From a bacterium (GTDB lineage: Bacteria > Actinomycetota > Acidimicrobiia > Spongiisociales > JAENVV01), in NCBI GenBank assembly GCA_024641305.1, contig JAHEDI010000019.1, positions 1 to 63,234 on the forward strand: DNA of 63,234 bases, given 5' to 3'. Both the position numbers and the translations under genes were made by a program. How positions within the stretch are numbered: position 1 is the stretch's first letter; the number at the start of each line of letters is the position of its first letter. Positions 49,004 to 58,056 of the stretch are shown one piece after another. The notes under the pieces were generated by a model, which saw only the letters and a list, made by a program, of their open reading frames with translations, did not search any database and was not told the origin of the DNA.

Positions 49004-49729
49004 ATGGCCCGGCTGGAGCTTTCATACGACGGAACCGACTACTTCGGATATGCCCGTCAGCCTGATGTGCGCACCGTCCAGGGTGAGCTCGAGAAGGCGC
49101 TGGCGGTGGTCTTCCAAATGCCCATCGAAACGGCCGTGGCCGGGCGCACCGATGCCGGTGTGCACGCTCGGCGACAGGTTGTCAGCTTCGATGCCCCAAT
49201 ACCCATTCTTGAACGCCGGGTAGTTGGCAGGTTGAACCGTATCCTGGAGCCGGACGTGGTCGTGCTGTCCGCGTCCGACACCCAGCCGGGTTTTCACGCC
49301 AGGTTTTCGGCGAAAAGCCGCACTTACCGATATCAGATCTGGAACAGTTCGCTGCGAGACCCGCTCTTGCGGAGGACCTTTTGGCACGTCCCTACCCCCC
49401 TCGACGTGGGGGCCATGAACGAAGCCGTTGGCCATCTCATCGGCCAGCATGACTTCACGTCATTCTGCCGCAAAGCTGAGGATCAAACCAGAGAGCGAAC
49501 CGTTCTTGAGGCGGAGTGGGAACGGATCGACCAAGTGGTGCAGCTATCGATCACCGCCAAAGCCTTCTGCCATCAAATGGTGCGGTCGATAGTGGCCCTG
49601 TGCGTCGACGTCGGTACCGGAAAGAAGGCGGCCACCGATGCACCAACGATCTTGGCTGCTCGCGATCGAAATGTTGCCAGTGGGGCGGCTCCGCCCGAAG
49701 GCTTGATCCTCTGGGGTGTCGACTACTGA
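49004..49729 (+). CDS. truA: tRNA pseudouridine synthase TruA
   Basis: 241 aa, makes pseudouridine 38-40 in the tRNA anticodon stem. Catalytic aspartate in AGRTDAGVHARRQV. Also FHARFSAKSRTYRYQIWN and FCHQMVRSIVALCVDVGTGK. In many Actinobacteria truA follows rplQ directly; here coaA and the NUDIX gene lie between. Confidence 0.96.
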   Translation: MARLELSYDGTDYFGYARQPDVRTVQGELEKALAVVFQMPIETAVAGRTDAGVHARRQVVSFDAPIPILERRVVGRLNRILEPDVVVLSASDTQPGFHARFSAKSRTYRYQIWNSSLRDPLLRRTFWHVPTPLDVGAMNEAVGHLIGQHDFTSFCRKAEDQTRERTVLEAEWERIDQVVQLSITAKAFCHQMVRSIVALCVDVGTGKKAATDAPTILAARDRNVASGAAPPEGLILWGVDY

Positions 49730-49813
49730 CAATGATCGCGGCCCCGTTGGTCAAGGAATGCGATGAGCTGATAGCGTGGGTGATGGTTTTGATGTTTGCT
49801 TCAGGAGGCCACC

Positions 49814-51763
49814 GTGTCAGAGACCCTTGAGAACCTGCTTCAGGAAGACCGCCGCTTTGCGCCTTCGCCTGCCTTTGTAGCCCGGGCCAATGCTCAAGCC
49901 GGGATTCACGCCGACGCAGAAGCGGATCCCGAGGCTTTTTGGATGACCCAGGCCAAAGACCGGATCACCTGGTTCAAAGAACCAACCGTAGGGCTGGACG
50001 AGTCCAACGCCCCGTTCTACACATGGTTTGCCGATGGGGAGCTGAATCTCTCGTACAACTGCCTCGATCGACATCTGGCTGGCTCGGCTGACAAAGTCGC
50101 CTATCACTGGGTGGGTGAGCCAGGCGATACCCGGACGATCACCTTTCAGGACCTGCACGACGCCGTGTGCCTGTTTGCCAACGCCCTCTCCGGTCTCGGG
50201 GTGGTCAAGGGCGATCGCGTAGCCATCTACATGGGCATGATCCCGGAGCTTCCGATCGCCATGCTGGCGTGTGCCCGTATCGGTGCAGTTCACTCGGTCG
50301 TTTTCGGAGGGTTCAGCTCCGACGCTCTGGCCGATCGGATTCTCGATGCCGATGCCAAAGTCGTCATAACTCAGGATGCCGCATGGCGACGCGGTGACAT
50401 CGTTCCCCTCAAGGCCAGCACGGATGTGGCGGTCGCTCGAACCCCCGGAGTTTCCTCGGTCATTGTCGTCAACCGGGTTGGCAACGATGTTCTCATGGTC
50501 GAAGGTCGCGACCACTGGTATCACGACCTCGTCGCTGATCAGCCGACATCTTTCGAACCGGCGGTCCTCAACGCAGAAGATCCGTTGTACATTTTGTATA
50601 CGTCCGGTACGACCGGAAAACCGAAGGGCATCGTTCATAGCCAGGGCGGTTACTTGACGGGGGCGGTGACCACACACAGCTACGTGTTCGATCTCAAACC
50701 AGATGAGGATGTGTATTGGTGCGCGGCCGACATCGGATGGGTTACCGGCCATACGTACATCGTGTACGGTCCACTTGCCAATCGCACGACCTCGGTGATG
50801 TACGAAGGCGCCCCCAACCATCCCGACCTGGACCGGCTGTGGTCGATCATTGCCGAGTACGGGGTCAGCATTTTCTACACTGCCCCGACGGCGATCCGGG
50901 CGTTCATGAAGTGGGGAGACGAGTACCCCCTGCGGCATGACTTGTCGTCGATTCGTCTGTTGGGAACGGTTGGAGAACCTATCAATCCGGAAGCGTGGAT
51001 GTGGTACCGAGAACACATCGGTCCCCCGGCAGCCCCGATTGTTGATACGTGGTGGCAAACCGAAACGGGCGGAATCATGATTACGCCTTTGCCGGGCGTC
51101 ATCGCGACGAAACCCGGTTCTGCCACGTTGCCGTTCCCTGGCATTGGTGCAGATGTGGTTGATGCGGACGGCGAATCCGTGCCGCTCGGCGGGGGAGGCT
51201 TTCTGGTGCTCACACGACCTTGGCCGTCCATGGCCCGGACGATCTGGGGCGATCCGGACCGGTTTGTCGACACCTACTGGTCACGATTCCCAGGCAGGTA
51301 CTTCCCTGGCGACGGTGCCAAACGAGACGCTGACGGCTACTACTGGCTGTTGGGGCGGGTCGATGACATCATGCTGATCTCGGGCCATAACATCTCGACC
51401 ACCGAGGTGGAATCGGCTCTTGTTTCTCATCCGGCAGTAGCCGAGGCGGCAGTTGTCGGGCGTAGGGACCCGATTACCGGTCAGGCAATTGCGGCGTTCG
51501 TAACGCTTCGGGGTACGGTCGAAGGTGACGATGCGTTGATCGAGGAACTGCGCGACCACGTCGCAAACGTGATCGGGCCCATTGCCAAGCCGAAGTCGAT
51601 TGTGTTCACACCCGATCTCCCGAAGACCCGTTCTGGAAAGATCATGCGCCGCCTTCTACAGGATATCTCCGAGCAACGCCAGCTAGGTGATGTCACAACC
51701 CTCGCCAACGCCGACATTGTGCATGAGATACAAGCCAAAGCCGATGGCGGTTCCGACGAATAG
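49814..51763 (+). CDS. acsA: Acetyl-CoA synthetase (AMP-forming)
   Basis: 649 aa, the normal Acs length: acetate + ATP + CoA to acetyl-CoA. P-loop [43 protein letters not shown] and [18 protein letters not shown] motifs. The regulatory lysine lies in TRSGKIMRR, the site acetylated by Pat-type enzymes. GTG 49814 has AGGAGG five bases upstream; the frame extends to 49796 without a signal. Confidence 0.96.
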   Translation: MSETLENLLQEDRRFAPSPAFVARANAQAGIHADAEADPEAFWMTQAKDRITWFKEPTVGLDESNAPFYTWFADGELNLSYNCLDRHLAGSADKVAYHWVGEPGDTRTITFQDLHDAVCLFANALSGLGVVKGDRVAIYMGMIPELPIAMLACARIGAVHSVVFGGFSSDALADRILDADAKVVITQDAAWRRGDIVPLKASTDVAVARTPGVSSVIVVNRVGNDVLMVEGRDHWYHDLVADQPTSFEPAVLNAEDPLYILYTSGTTGKPKGIVHSQGGYLTGAVTTHSYVFDLKPDEDVYWCAADIGWVTGHTYIVYGPLANRTTSVMYEGAPNHPDLDRLWSIIAEYGVSIFYTAPTAIRAFMKWGDEYPLRHDLSSIRLLGTVGEPINPEAWMWYREHIGPPAAPIVDTWWQTETGGIMITPLPGVIATKPGSATLPFPGIGADVVDADGESVPLGGGGFLVLTRPWPSMARTIWGDPDRFVDTYWSRFPGRYFPGDGAKRDADGYYWLLGRVDDIMLISGHNISTTEVESALVSHPAVAEAAVVGRRDPITGQAIAAFVTLRGTVEGDDALIEELRDHVANVIGPIAKPKSIVFTPDLPKTRSGKIMRRLLQDISEQRQLGDVTTLANADIVHEIQAKADGGSDE

Positions 51764-51776
51764 TCCGTCACTCTCA

Positions 51777-51791
51777 TAGACTGTGACTATG
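51777..51791 (+). promoter_or_regulatory. Leaderless-type promoter of the LprG-like gene
   Basis: TAGACT (51777-51782) then six bases and ATG (51789). No ribosome binding site. Confidence 0.5.
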
Positions 51792-52463
51792 CGAAAAATT
51801 CTCTGGCTGACGTTGGTCGTCGTCCTGGTGGCATGTTCAGGAGACGAGCCGGCCGAACGCACCCCTGGAGAGGCAATGAACGCTGCTTCGGCTGCGGTGT
51901 TGTCAGCTCCTTCGTTTTCGTTTCGGGTGGCCTATGTCGGCGAAGTCGTGGAAGCCCAACCGGGACTCATATTGGACCGGGTGGACGGAGTGTTTGAGGC
52001 GCCTACCCGGTCGAGGGCCGATGTGCGGGTCAAGACGCTCGGTCTGACAGCCATCCTGGAAGTCGTTACTGAGGGAGATCGTCTCTGGCAGAGAGTGCCG
52101 TTTGCGGAGAACTTTGAGGAAGTGGTCGGTGGGAACCTCATCACGGGAAAGGATATTTTCGCCGCGGATGGTCTCGGGGCGCTTCTTCGTGAGGACTTGA
52201 GTGGTCTGGCCTGGGGCCAAGATGCTGAACTCGAGGACTTTCCCGGTGAGTCGTTCAAAGTCATCACGGGTGCCGTGTCCGGTGAGCGCCTCAAGACACT
52301 CACCCTCGGATACTTGCAGGGCGAAGGTGCCGATGTGACCATCTATCTGAGGGGTGACGAGGTGCGGCGGATCATCGTTGTCGAATCCGAGGTTCAATCA
52401 GCCCGGACGTGGACGATCGATATCTGGGCTTACGGCCAACCTGTCGACATCGTCATTCCGTGA
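51789..52463 (+). CDS. LppX/LprAFG-family lipoprotein (LprG-like)
   Basis: 224 aa. Signal peptide with lipobox ending VLVAC (C16). The mature domain has the family layout: an early helix (GEAMNAASAAVLSAPSFSF), alternating strands, LWQRVPFAENFEEVVGGNLITGKDIFAADGLGALL, and late strands. In mycobacteria LprG has a hydrophobic pocket that carries triacylated lipids and works with the MFS protein next door. Here too an MFS gene follows with a GTGA overlap. Confidence 0.82.
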   Translation: MRKILWLTLVVVLVACSGDEPAERTPGEAMNAASAAVLSAPSFSFRVAYVGEVVEAQPGLILDRVDGVFEAPTRSRADVRVKTLGLTAILEVVTEGDRLWQRVPFAENFEEVVGGNLITGKDIFAADGLGALLREDLSGLAWGQDAELEDFPGESFKVITGAVSGERLKTLTLGYLQGEGADVTIYLRGDEVRRIIVVESEVQSARTWTIDIWAYGQPVDIVIP

Positions 52464-53881
52464 CGGAGCGCCAACTCCAGATCGCCATCGGGCTGCCGGT
52501 ATTACTGGGAGCCCTCGATCTGACGGTGATTTCGGCGATTCTTCCGTCGGTGGTTTCCGAACTTGATCTGCCTGTGCCGGGCGGAATCCGACAGGCCTCC
52601 TGGCTGGTCACCGGATACCTCGTTGCCTATGCGATTGGAATTCTGGCGGCCGGTCGTCTGTCCGATCGTCATGGTGCGGGACCGGTGCTTCGATGGGGTC
52701 TGGTTCTTTTTGCGCTCGGGTCCGTGGCTGTGGCGGTATCGGGTCCGTGGTCAACCCGCCTGGTTCAACAAGTCGCCTATCGATCGCTCGAGGCTCGCCC
52801 GGCCGCAGAGTTCGTTGGCTTGTGGGTACTGGTAGCCAGCCGAAGCGTCCAAGCACTCGCCGCCGGTGCCATCGTTCCGGCAGGAATGTCCTTTGGATGG
52901 AAGCAGCTTGGGTCGTCGCGTTGGCTGGGGTTTGTGGCCGCAGTCGATCTGGCCGGCTGGACTTTGGGCCATCTCTATGGAGGCATCATCGTTCGTTTGG
53001 CTGATTGGCGATTGGCTTTTTGGATCAACCTGCCCTTCGTCGCGTTGTCGTTGTACATGTTGAGGTCGATGCAGTCCAGCCCATCACGCCAGGTCGTAAT
53101 GCCGTGGACGAGGGTGGTTCTGATCGGATTTGGTATCGCAGCGACGATGGTCGGCATCGGTGGCGTTGAAGGTTCCTTAACTGCCGTTCAGCCGGTCTGG
53201 CTGGTGGTCGGCGTCATCGCCACGGCGGCCGGGTTCGTCGGCGATGTCAATGGGCTGGTTCCACTTCGTACGTCGCTGCGAAACCCGGCAGTACTCTTGG
53301 CCAATGTCACGCTGGGATTTGTCGTGTTTCTCGTTCTGGCCCTGGTGCCGTTGTTCGTGTCGGTGTTGATCGAAGCCGACACTGAACGAGCGGGGTGGCT
53401 GTCCGGATGGATGTTGTCCGCATTCACGGTCCCCATGGCGGTTGTGGCCTGGTGGAGTTCCCGAGCCCAGCGCCGAAGCCTGCAATGGGTGGCTGCGTTC
53501 GGCGGAGTAGTCGGGTTTGTGATGGCGAGTCGCTGGGAACCTCGATTGGCCGAGCTGGTCCCTGGATTGTTGATTCTGGGTGTGTCCCTGGGTGTCTGGT
53601 TCGGCCCGTTGGCCGAACGAGTGTTAGAGGCCGTGCCGGTCGAGTCCAGCGGCGGTGGATCGGCGGTCGTGATTCTCAGTCGTCTTGTTGGCATGGCGAT
53701 CGGCACCGCCACCCTCACGAATTTTGTGCTTTCGAAGGTGCCGGCCGTGACTACCGCCGACGCGCTGATCGCTGATCTGCTCTCCGTATTTCATGATGCT
53801 GCCCTGCTTGGAGTGGCCGGATGTGTGCTTCTGGCCGGTCTCGCCCTGGGTTCGGGGCGGCAGTCGGTTCCCTCGCTTTGA
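52460..53881 (+). CDS. MFS transporter, Rv1410c/P55-like
   Basis: 473 aa with about 14 hydrophobic segments. Several stretches align with mycobacterial P55: LLGALDLTV, ASWLVTGYLVAYAIGILAAGRLSDRHG, WRLAFWINLPFVALSLYML and the late FGPLAERVLEAVP...VVILSRLVGMAIG. A polar insert between the third and fourth helices matches the extended periplasmic part in P55. Mycobacterial P55 with LprG moves triacylglycerides to the outer envelope. The GTG at 52460 overlaps the lipoprotein stop; the longer frame to 52409 is inside that gene. Confidence 0.82.
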   Translation: MTERQLQIAIGLPVLLGALDLTVISAILPSVVSELDLPVPGGIRQASWLVTGYLVAYAIGILAAGRLSDRHGAGPVLRWGLVLFALGSVAVAVSGPWSTRLVQQVAYRSLEARPAAEFVGLWVLVASRSVQALAAGAIVPAGMSFGWKQLGSSRWLGFVAAVDLAGWTLGHLYGGIIVRLADWRLAFWINLPFVALSLYMLRSMQSSPSRQVVMPWTRVVLIGFGIAATMVGIGGVEGSLTAVQPVWLVVGVIATAAGFVGDVNGLVPLRTSLRNPAVLLANVTLGFVVFLVLALVPLFVSVLIEADTERAGWLSGWMLSAFTVPMAVVAWWSSRAQRRSLQWVAAFGGVVGFVMASRWEPRLAELVPGLLILGVSLGVWFGPLAERVLEAVPVESSGGGSAVVILSRLVGMAIGTATLTNFVLSKVPAVTTADALIADLLSVFHDAALLGVAGCVLLAGLALGSGRQSVPSL

Positions 53882-53907
53882 CGGCCCTCTAGCCGATCGC
53901 CTAGCAT
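53878..53907 (+). promoter_or_regulatory. rplM-rpsI promoter
   Basis: TTGACG (53878-53883), 18 bases, TAGCAT (53902-53907). It begins inside the stop codon of the MFS gene. A perfect 12-bp palindrome (CCACGTACGTGG, 53916-53927) sits at the predicted start of transcription. Confidence 0.6.
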
Positions 53908-53980
53908 GATCCAGCCCACGTACGTGGACTGCGTTCGTGGCGCGTCGATCTTTTTTTCGAAATACCGCAAAGGTTTCACC

Positions 53981-54439
53981 GTGAAGTTCCAAAAAACACA
54001 TTCGACCCGGCCTGCCAACGTCAAGCGTGAGTGGTTCGTCGTTGATGCGACGGCCCTGCCGCTTGGTCGGCTTTCGTCCGAAGTTGCCCGAATTCTGCGC
54101 GGCAAGCACAAACCAGAATTTGCTCCGCACCTCGACGTCGGTGATCACGTAGTAGTCATCAACGCCGAGAAGGTTGCCGTGACCTCGAACAAGTCGGAGT
54201 CCAAGATCTACTACCGGCACTCCGGTTTTCCCGGTGGTTTACGTGAACAGTCATTTGCGGAGCTTATGGAGAAGTACCCCGAACGCATTGTCGAAAAGGC
54301 CATCAATGGCATGCTCCCCAAGAACCGACTCGGTCGCCAAATGGGAAGCAAGCTCAAGGTCTATGCCGGCCCTGACCATCCGCACCAGGCGCAACAGCCT
54401 CGTGATCTAGTTCTTGATATTCGAAAGGTGGAAGCCTGA
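53981..54439 (+). CDS. rplM: 50S ribosomal protein L13
   Basis: 152 aa. GTG 53981 is chosen since [36 protein letters not shown] matches family N-termini; the ATG at 53906 lies in the promoter. Ends overlapping rpsI (TGATG). Confidence 0.95.
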   Translation: MKFQKTHSTRPANVKREWFVVDATALPLGRLSSEVARILRGKHKPEFAPHLDVGDHVVVINAEKVAVTSNKSESKIYYRHSGFPGGLREQSFAELMEKYPERIVEKAINGMLPKNRLGRQMGSKLKVYAGPDHPHQAQQPRDLVLDIRKVEA

Positions 54440-54837
54440 TGGCAAAAGCACAGCCTCTGGCTATCGCAACCGGCCGACGTAAGAGTTCCGTTGCGCGTGT
54501 TCGTCTCTATCCCGGTACCGGCGAGGTCACTCTCAACGGCAAGCCGTTATCCGCTTACTTCAGCACTCCCGCTCAGCAGAATCGGGTCACCACGCCGTTG
54601 AAGGTCGTCGACCTTGCTGAGAGGTACGACGTCGTTGCTTCAGTCGAGGGTGGGGGCACTACCGGGCAAGCCGACGCGATTCGGCTGGGTATCGCCCGGG
54701 CCATCATTTTGCTCGACCCCGAGTTGCGACCCGCGCTGAAGAAGGAAGGTCTTCTGACTCGCGACAGCCGCAAGGTCGAGCGCAAGAAGTACGGACTTCG
54801 CAAGGCTCGTCGGGCACCGCAGTACACCAAGCGCTAA
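54439..54837 (+). CDS. rpsI: 30S ribosomal protein S9
   Basis: 132 aa. [28 protein letters not shown] and the C-terminal [24 protein letters not shown] that contacts P-site tRNA. glmM starts six bases after the stop. Confidence 0.97.
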   Translation: MAKAQPLAIATGRRKSSVARVRLYPGTGEVTLNGKPLSAYFSTPAQQNRVTTPLKVVDLAERYDVVASVEGGGTTGQADAIRLGIARAIILLDPELRPALKKEGLLTRDSRKVERKKYGLRKARRAPQYTKR

Positions 54838-54843
54838 ACCGCC

Positions 54844-56175
54844 ATGCTCCGGGAAGGGCACCGGCTTTTTGGTACAGACGGTATCCGTGGCGTTGCCAAC
54901 TCGGCACTGACTCCTGAGTTTGCTCTCGCGCTCGGTCGCGCCTCCGGCGAACTTCTGGATTTTGGGCCGGTCGTGGTCGGTCGTGACACCCGTCGGTCGG
55001 GCGAAATGCTTTCTACCGCCCTCCAGGCAGGTTTCCATGCGGTTGGCATCGACACCCTTGATGCCGGAGTGCTGCCCTCGCCGGCGATTGCTCACGCCAC
55101 GGCCCACTCCGGAGCGATGATGGGGGTTGTGATCTCGGCGTCGCACAATCCCGCTCCCGATAACGGAATAAAGCTGCTTGGGGCGGCCGGGTTCAAATTG
55201 ACCGATGCCGACGAGGATCGGGTTGAGGCTCGGCTCCGACGAGGGGCACCGTGGCGGACTCCCGTCGGCCCTGGCGTAGGGTCCCGGTTCGTTCATGCCG
55301 ATGCGGCAGAGGCGTACATTCAGTCTGTGGTTCAAGCCGCTGACCATACGCTCCAGGGCATGGAGTTCGTCCTCGATACTGCCAATGGGGCAGCATTCAA
55401 GACGGCCCCTGAGATCTTTCGCCGCCTCAAAGCATCGGTCGATGTGCTGGCCGCCGATCCGGACGGGACCAACATCAATGATGGCGTCGGGGCCACTCAT
55501 CCAGAGGCTCTGGCCAGGTCGGCTCGCGGCCGGGTTGGATTCGCCTTTGACGGTGACGCCGATCGATTGATAGCCATTGACGAGAACGGGATACCGGCCA
55601 ACGGCGATGTCGTGATGGCGATCCTCGCCCGGCATATGAAAGAACGAAACGTACTCGCGAACAACCTGGTTGTTACGACTGTCATGGCCAACTTGGGGTT
55701 CCACAAGGCCATGCGCGAGCTTGGCATTGACGTTATTTCGACTGCCGTTGGTGACCGGTATGTGCTCGAATCGATGAAGGAACACGGGGCGGTTCTCGGC
55801 GGCGAGCAATCCGGCCACATGATCTTTCTTGACACGTCTACCACTGGCGACGGCACGTTGAGTGCGGTGAAGTTGGCCGACGTGATGGCATCCACCGGCA
55901 AGGAGTTGCGAGAACTCAGAGCCGAGGTCATTACAGAATTTCCTCAGATATTGCGAAATGTCCGGGTGGTTGACGCGTCGGGTCTGGCCGGGGCCGATTT
56001 GTTGTGGGCTGCGGTAGCTGACGTCGAACGCGAACTGGGTGACAACGGCCGGGTGTTGGTGCGAGCGTCGGGTACCGAGCCGGTCGTCAGGGTGATGGTG
56101 GAAGCTGCCGAAAAGTCGGTCGCCCTTTCGAAAACCGAGGAACTGATTGCCGTGGTCAGGGCTGCGTTCGCCTAG
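54844..56175 (+). CDS. glmM: Phosphoglucosamine mutase GlmM
   Basis: 443 aa, interconverts glucosamine-6-P and glucosamine-1-P for peptidoglycan precursors. LFGTDGIRGVAN start, phosphoserine loop VVISASHNPAPDNGIK, metal loop DGDADRLIAID, sugar loop GEQSGHMIF and phosphate loop RASGTEPVVRVMVE. The usual rpsI-glmM neighbourhood of Actinobacteria and Firmicutes. Confidence 0.97.
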   Translation: MLREGHRLFGTDGIRGVANSALTPEFALALGRASGELLDFGPVVVGRDTRRSGEMLSTALQAGFHAVGIDTLDAGVLPSPAIAHATAHSGAMMGVVISASHNPAPDNGIKLLGAAGFKLTDADEDRVEARLRRGAPWRTPVGPGVGSRFVHADAAEAYIQSVVQAADHTLQGMEFVLDTANGAAFKTAPEIFRRLKASVDVLAADPDGTNINDGVGATHPEALARSARGRVGFAFDGDADRLIAIDENGIPANGDVVMAILARHMKERNVLANNLVVTTVMANLGFHKAMRELGIDVISTAVGDRYVLESMKEHGAVLGGEQSGHMIFLDTSTTGDGTLSAVKLADVMASTGKELRELRAEVITEFPQILRNVRVVDASGLAGADLLWAAVADVERELGDNGRVLVRASGTEPVVRVMVEAAEKSVALSKTEELIAVVRAAFA

Positions 56176-56184
56176 ACGGGTCGT

Positions 56185-56199
56185 TAGGCTGGCCGGATG
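56185..56199 (+). promoter_or_regulatory. Leaderless-type promoter of acpS
   Basis: TAGGCT (56185-56190), six bases, ATG (56197). No ribosome binding site before acpS. Confidence 0.45.
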
Positions 56200-56571
56200 C
56201 AGATTATCGGGGTTGGCGTTGACTTGGCGGATATCTCTCGGGTTGCCGACCTCCTGACCCGGTATCCCCGTTTCGCCCAGCGTTGTTTCACCGAGCATGA
56301 GCAGGACTACGCGTTTCGTTTTGCGAATCCGGCCCGTCGATTGGCGGCCCGATTCGCCGGCAAAGAGGCTGTCATGAAGTCGATGGGGACCGGTTGGCGC
56401 AGGATCAGGTGGACCGATGTCGAGATCACCGGAGGCGGAAAGCCGACAGTGAATGTCTTCGGCACCGCCGCCGCCCGGGCAGCGATGATCGGGGTGGTCG
56501 GGTTTGAGGTCTCGATAACCCACACGGACGATCAGGCAATGGTGTTCGCTATTGCCATGGGTAATCACTAG
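56197..56571 (+). CDS. acpS: Holo-[acyl-carrier-protein] synthase AcpS
   Basis: 124 aa, transfers phosphopantetheine from CoA to ACP. IIGVGVDLADISR with the metal aspartate, and RRLAARFAGKEAVMKSMGTGW with the conserved glutamate and lysine; the ending SITHTDDQAMVFAI is normal. Forms the start of the nnr-alr-tsa run. Confidence 0.95.
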   Translation: MQIIGVGVDLADISRVADLLTRYPRFAQRCFTEHEQDYAFRFANPARRLAARFAGKEAVMKSMGTGWRRIRWTDVEITGGGKPTVNVFGTAAARAAMIGVVGFEVSITHTDDQAMVFAIAMGNH

Positions 56572-56634
56572 CTAGCGTTGATCGGGTTCCGCCGCAGGTG
56601 CTATTTCGGTGACGAGTTACTAGCGTTGGGCGCC

Positions 56635-58056
56635 ATGCGGTCCGTTCACACTGCTGCCACCTCGGCCAAGCTCGACAAGACATCAACGACTCCTCTTGAA
56701 GTGCTTATGGACCGGGCCGGTCTGGCTGTTGCATTGGCAGCGGCCGAGATGGGTATCGCTTACGGTCACCGGGTGGCGGTACTCGCCGGGTCAGGCAACA
56801 ACGGTGGTGACGGTTACGTTGCAGCCCACTACCTGGCTCGCCGGGGAGTGGATGTTACGATCTTCGAGTTTGCTCCGCCCGCCGGCCAGCTCGCCAGGTG
56901 GGCGGCCGATCGAGCGGTCCGGTCAGGCGTCAAAGTCCGGCCATGGTCTGACCAGGTCATTCCTGTGGATCTCATCATCGATGCGTTGTTCGGCGGGGGG
57001 TTCCATGGGCGGCTCCACGATCGAATAGTTCCATGGACACGATCGAACCTTCCGGTTCTCGCCATTGATATCCCCTCCGGGGTCGATGCTTCGACTGGTG
57101 TTGTCGATGGCCCGGCGTTTCGGGCGGTGAGAACCGTGACATTCCATGCCCTGAAAGTCGGACACGTGGTCGGGGCCGGGGTGGACCTGTGCGGCAAAGT
57201 GACGATCACCGATATCGGTCTCGAAGGTGGCGAGGCGGAGTTTTGGGTGGCCGAGGAGGCTGATGCTGTTCGCTTGGAACGCTCGCGTCAAGCCCACAAG
57301 TGGTCGGTTGGTTCGGTCATGGTGGTCGGCGGATCGGCCGGAATGACCGGCGCTGCCTATCTGGCCGCCGAGGCTGCCCTGCAGTGCGGGGCCGGGGCGG
57401 TCGCCATTGCTGTCAACCGCGGTAATGCGGAGGATTATCGGGGGTTTCCAGCGATTCTCCGGCCGGAGTTGGGAGGTCGTGAGGGCTGGACTGGCGAAGA
57501 TGTGCCGCGGCTTCTCGACGCGGCTGCACGATTTGGTGTGTTGGTCGTCGGGCCCGGATTAGAAGGGTCTGATGATTTCATCCTGCAGATTCTTGAACGT
57601 CGGAAAGGTCCGGTGCTGCTCGATGCCGGCAGTTTGCGCCTTCCCAACCTCATTGACGTTGTCACCCAGCGAGAAGGGGAGACCCTGGTGACGCCCCATG
57701 CCGGTGAGTTTCAGGCAATGACCGGAGAGGTCGGGACGTATGGCTCCGCCGGTCGGTTGGCCAAGGAGACCGGCGCGACGGTTCTGCTCAAGGGTTCACC
57801 TACATTCGTCGCCGAGTCGGGGCGTGCGGGATCGAAGATAGTTGCGGTGACCACCCCGGGACCAGAGCTGGCCACCATTGGGACGGGGGATGTTTTGGCG
57901 GGAGTGATCGCCGCCTGGTGGGCCGGTGGGCTGTCCGCCCTGTCAGCGGCGGTATCGGCCGCGTATTGGCACGGCGTGGCTGGCGCCGCGATAGCCGAAG
58001 AAACCACGGTGACGGCCACAAGGTTGGCCTCCGAACTGGGCCGGTGGGGTCGATGA
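56635..58056 (+). CDS. nnr: Bifunctional NAD(P)H-hydrate epimerase/ADP-dependent dehydratase Nnr
   Basis: 473 aa, repairs damaged NAD(P)H hydrates. The N-terminal YjeF epimerase domain (about 1-205) has LMDRAG, GSGNNGGDGYVAAHYL and IIDALFGGG. The C-terminal kinase-like dehydratase domain has GGSAGMTGAAYLAAEAALQCGAG, VTPHAGEF and the catalytic ATIGTGDVLAGV. I take ATG 56635 (TAGCGT eight bases upstream); the frame runs back to 56578. Overlaps alr (ATGA). Confidence 0.93.
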   Translation: MRSVHTAATSAKLDKTSTTPLEVLMDRAGLAVALAAAEMGIAYGHRVAVLAGSGNNGGDGYVAAHYLARRGVDVTIFEFAPPAGQLARWAADRAVRSGVKVRPWSDQVIPVDLIIDALFGGGFHGRLHDRIVPWTRSNLPVLAIDIPSGVDASTGVVDGPAFRAVRTVTFHALKVGHVVGAGVDLCGKVTITDIGLEGGEAEFWVAEEADAVRLERSRQAHKWSVGSVMVVGGSAGMTGAAYLAAEAALQCGAGAVAIAVNRGNAEDYRGFPAILRPELGGREGWTGEDVPRLLDAAARFGVLVVGPGLEGSDDFILQILERRKGPVLLDAGSLRLPNLIDVVTQREGETLVTPHAGEFQAMTGEVGTYGSAGRLAKETGATVLLKGSPTFVAESGRAGSKIVAVTTPGPELATIGTGDVLAGVIAAWWAGGLSALSAAVSAAYWHGVAGAAIAEETTVTATRLASELGRWGR

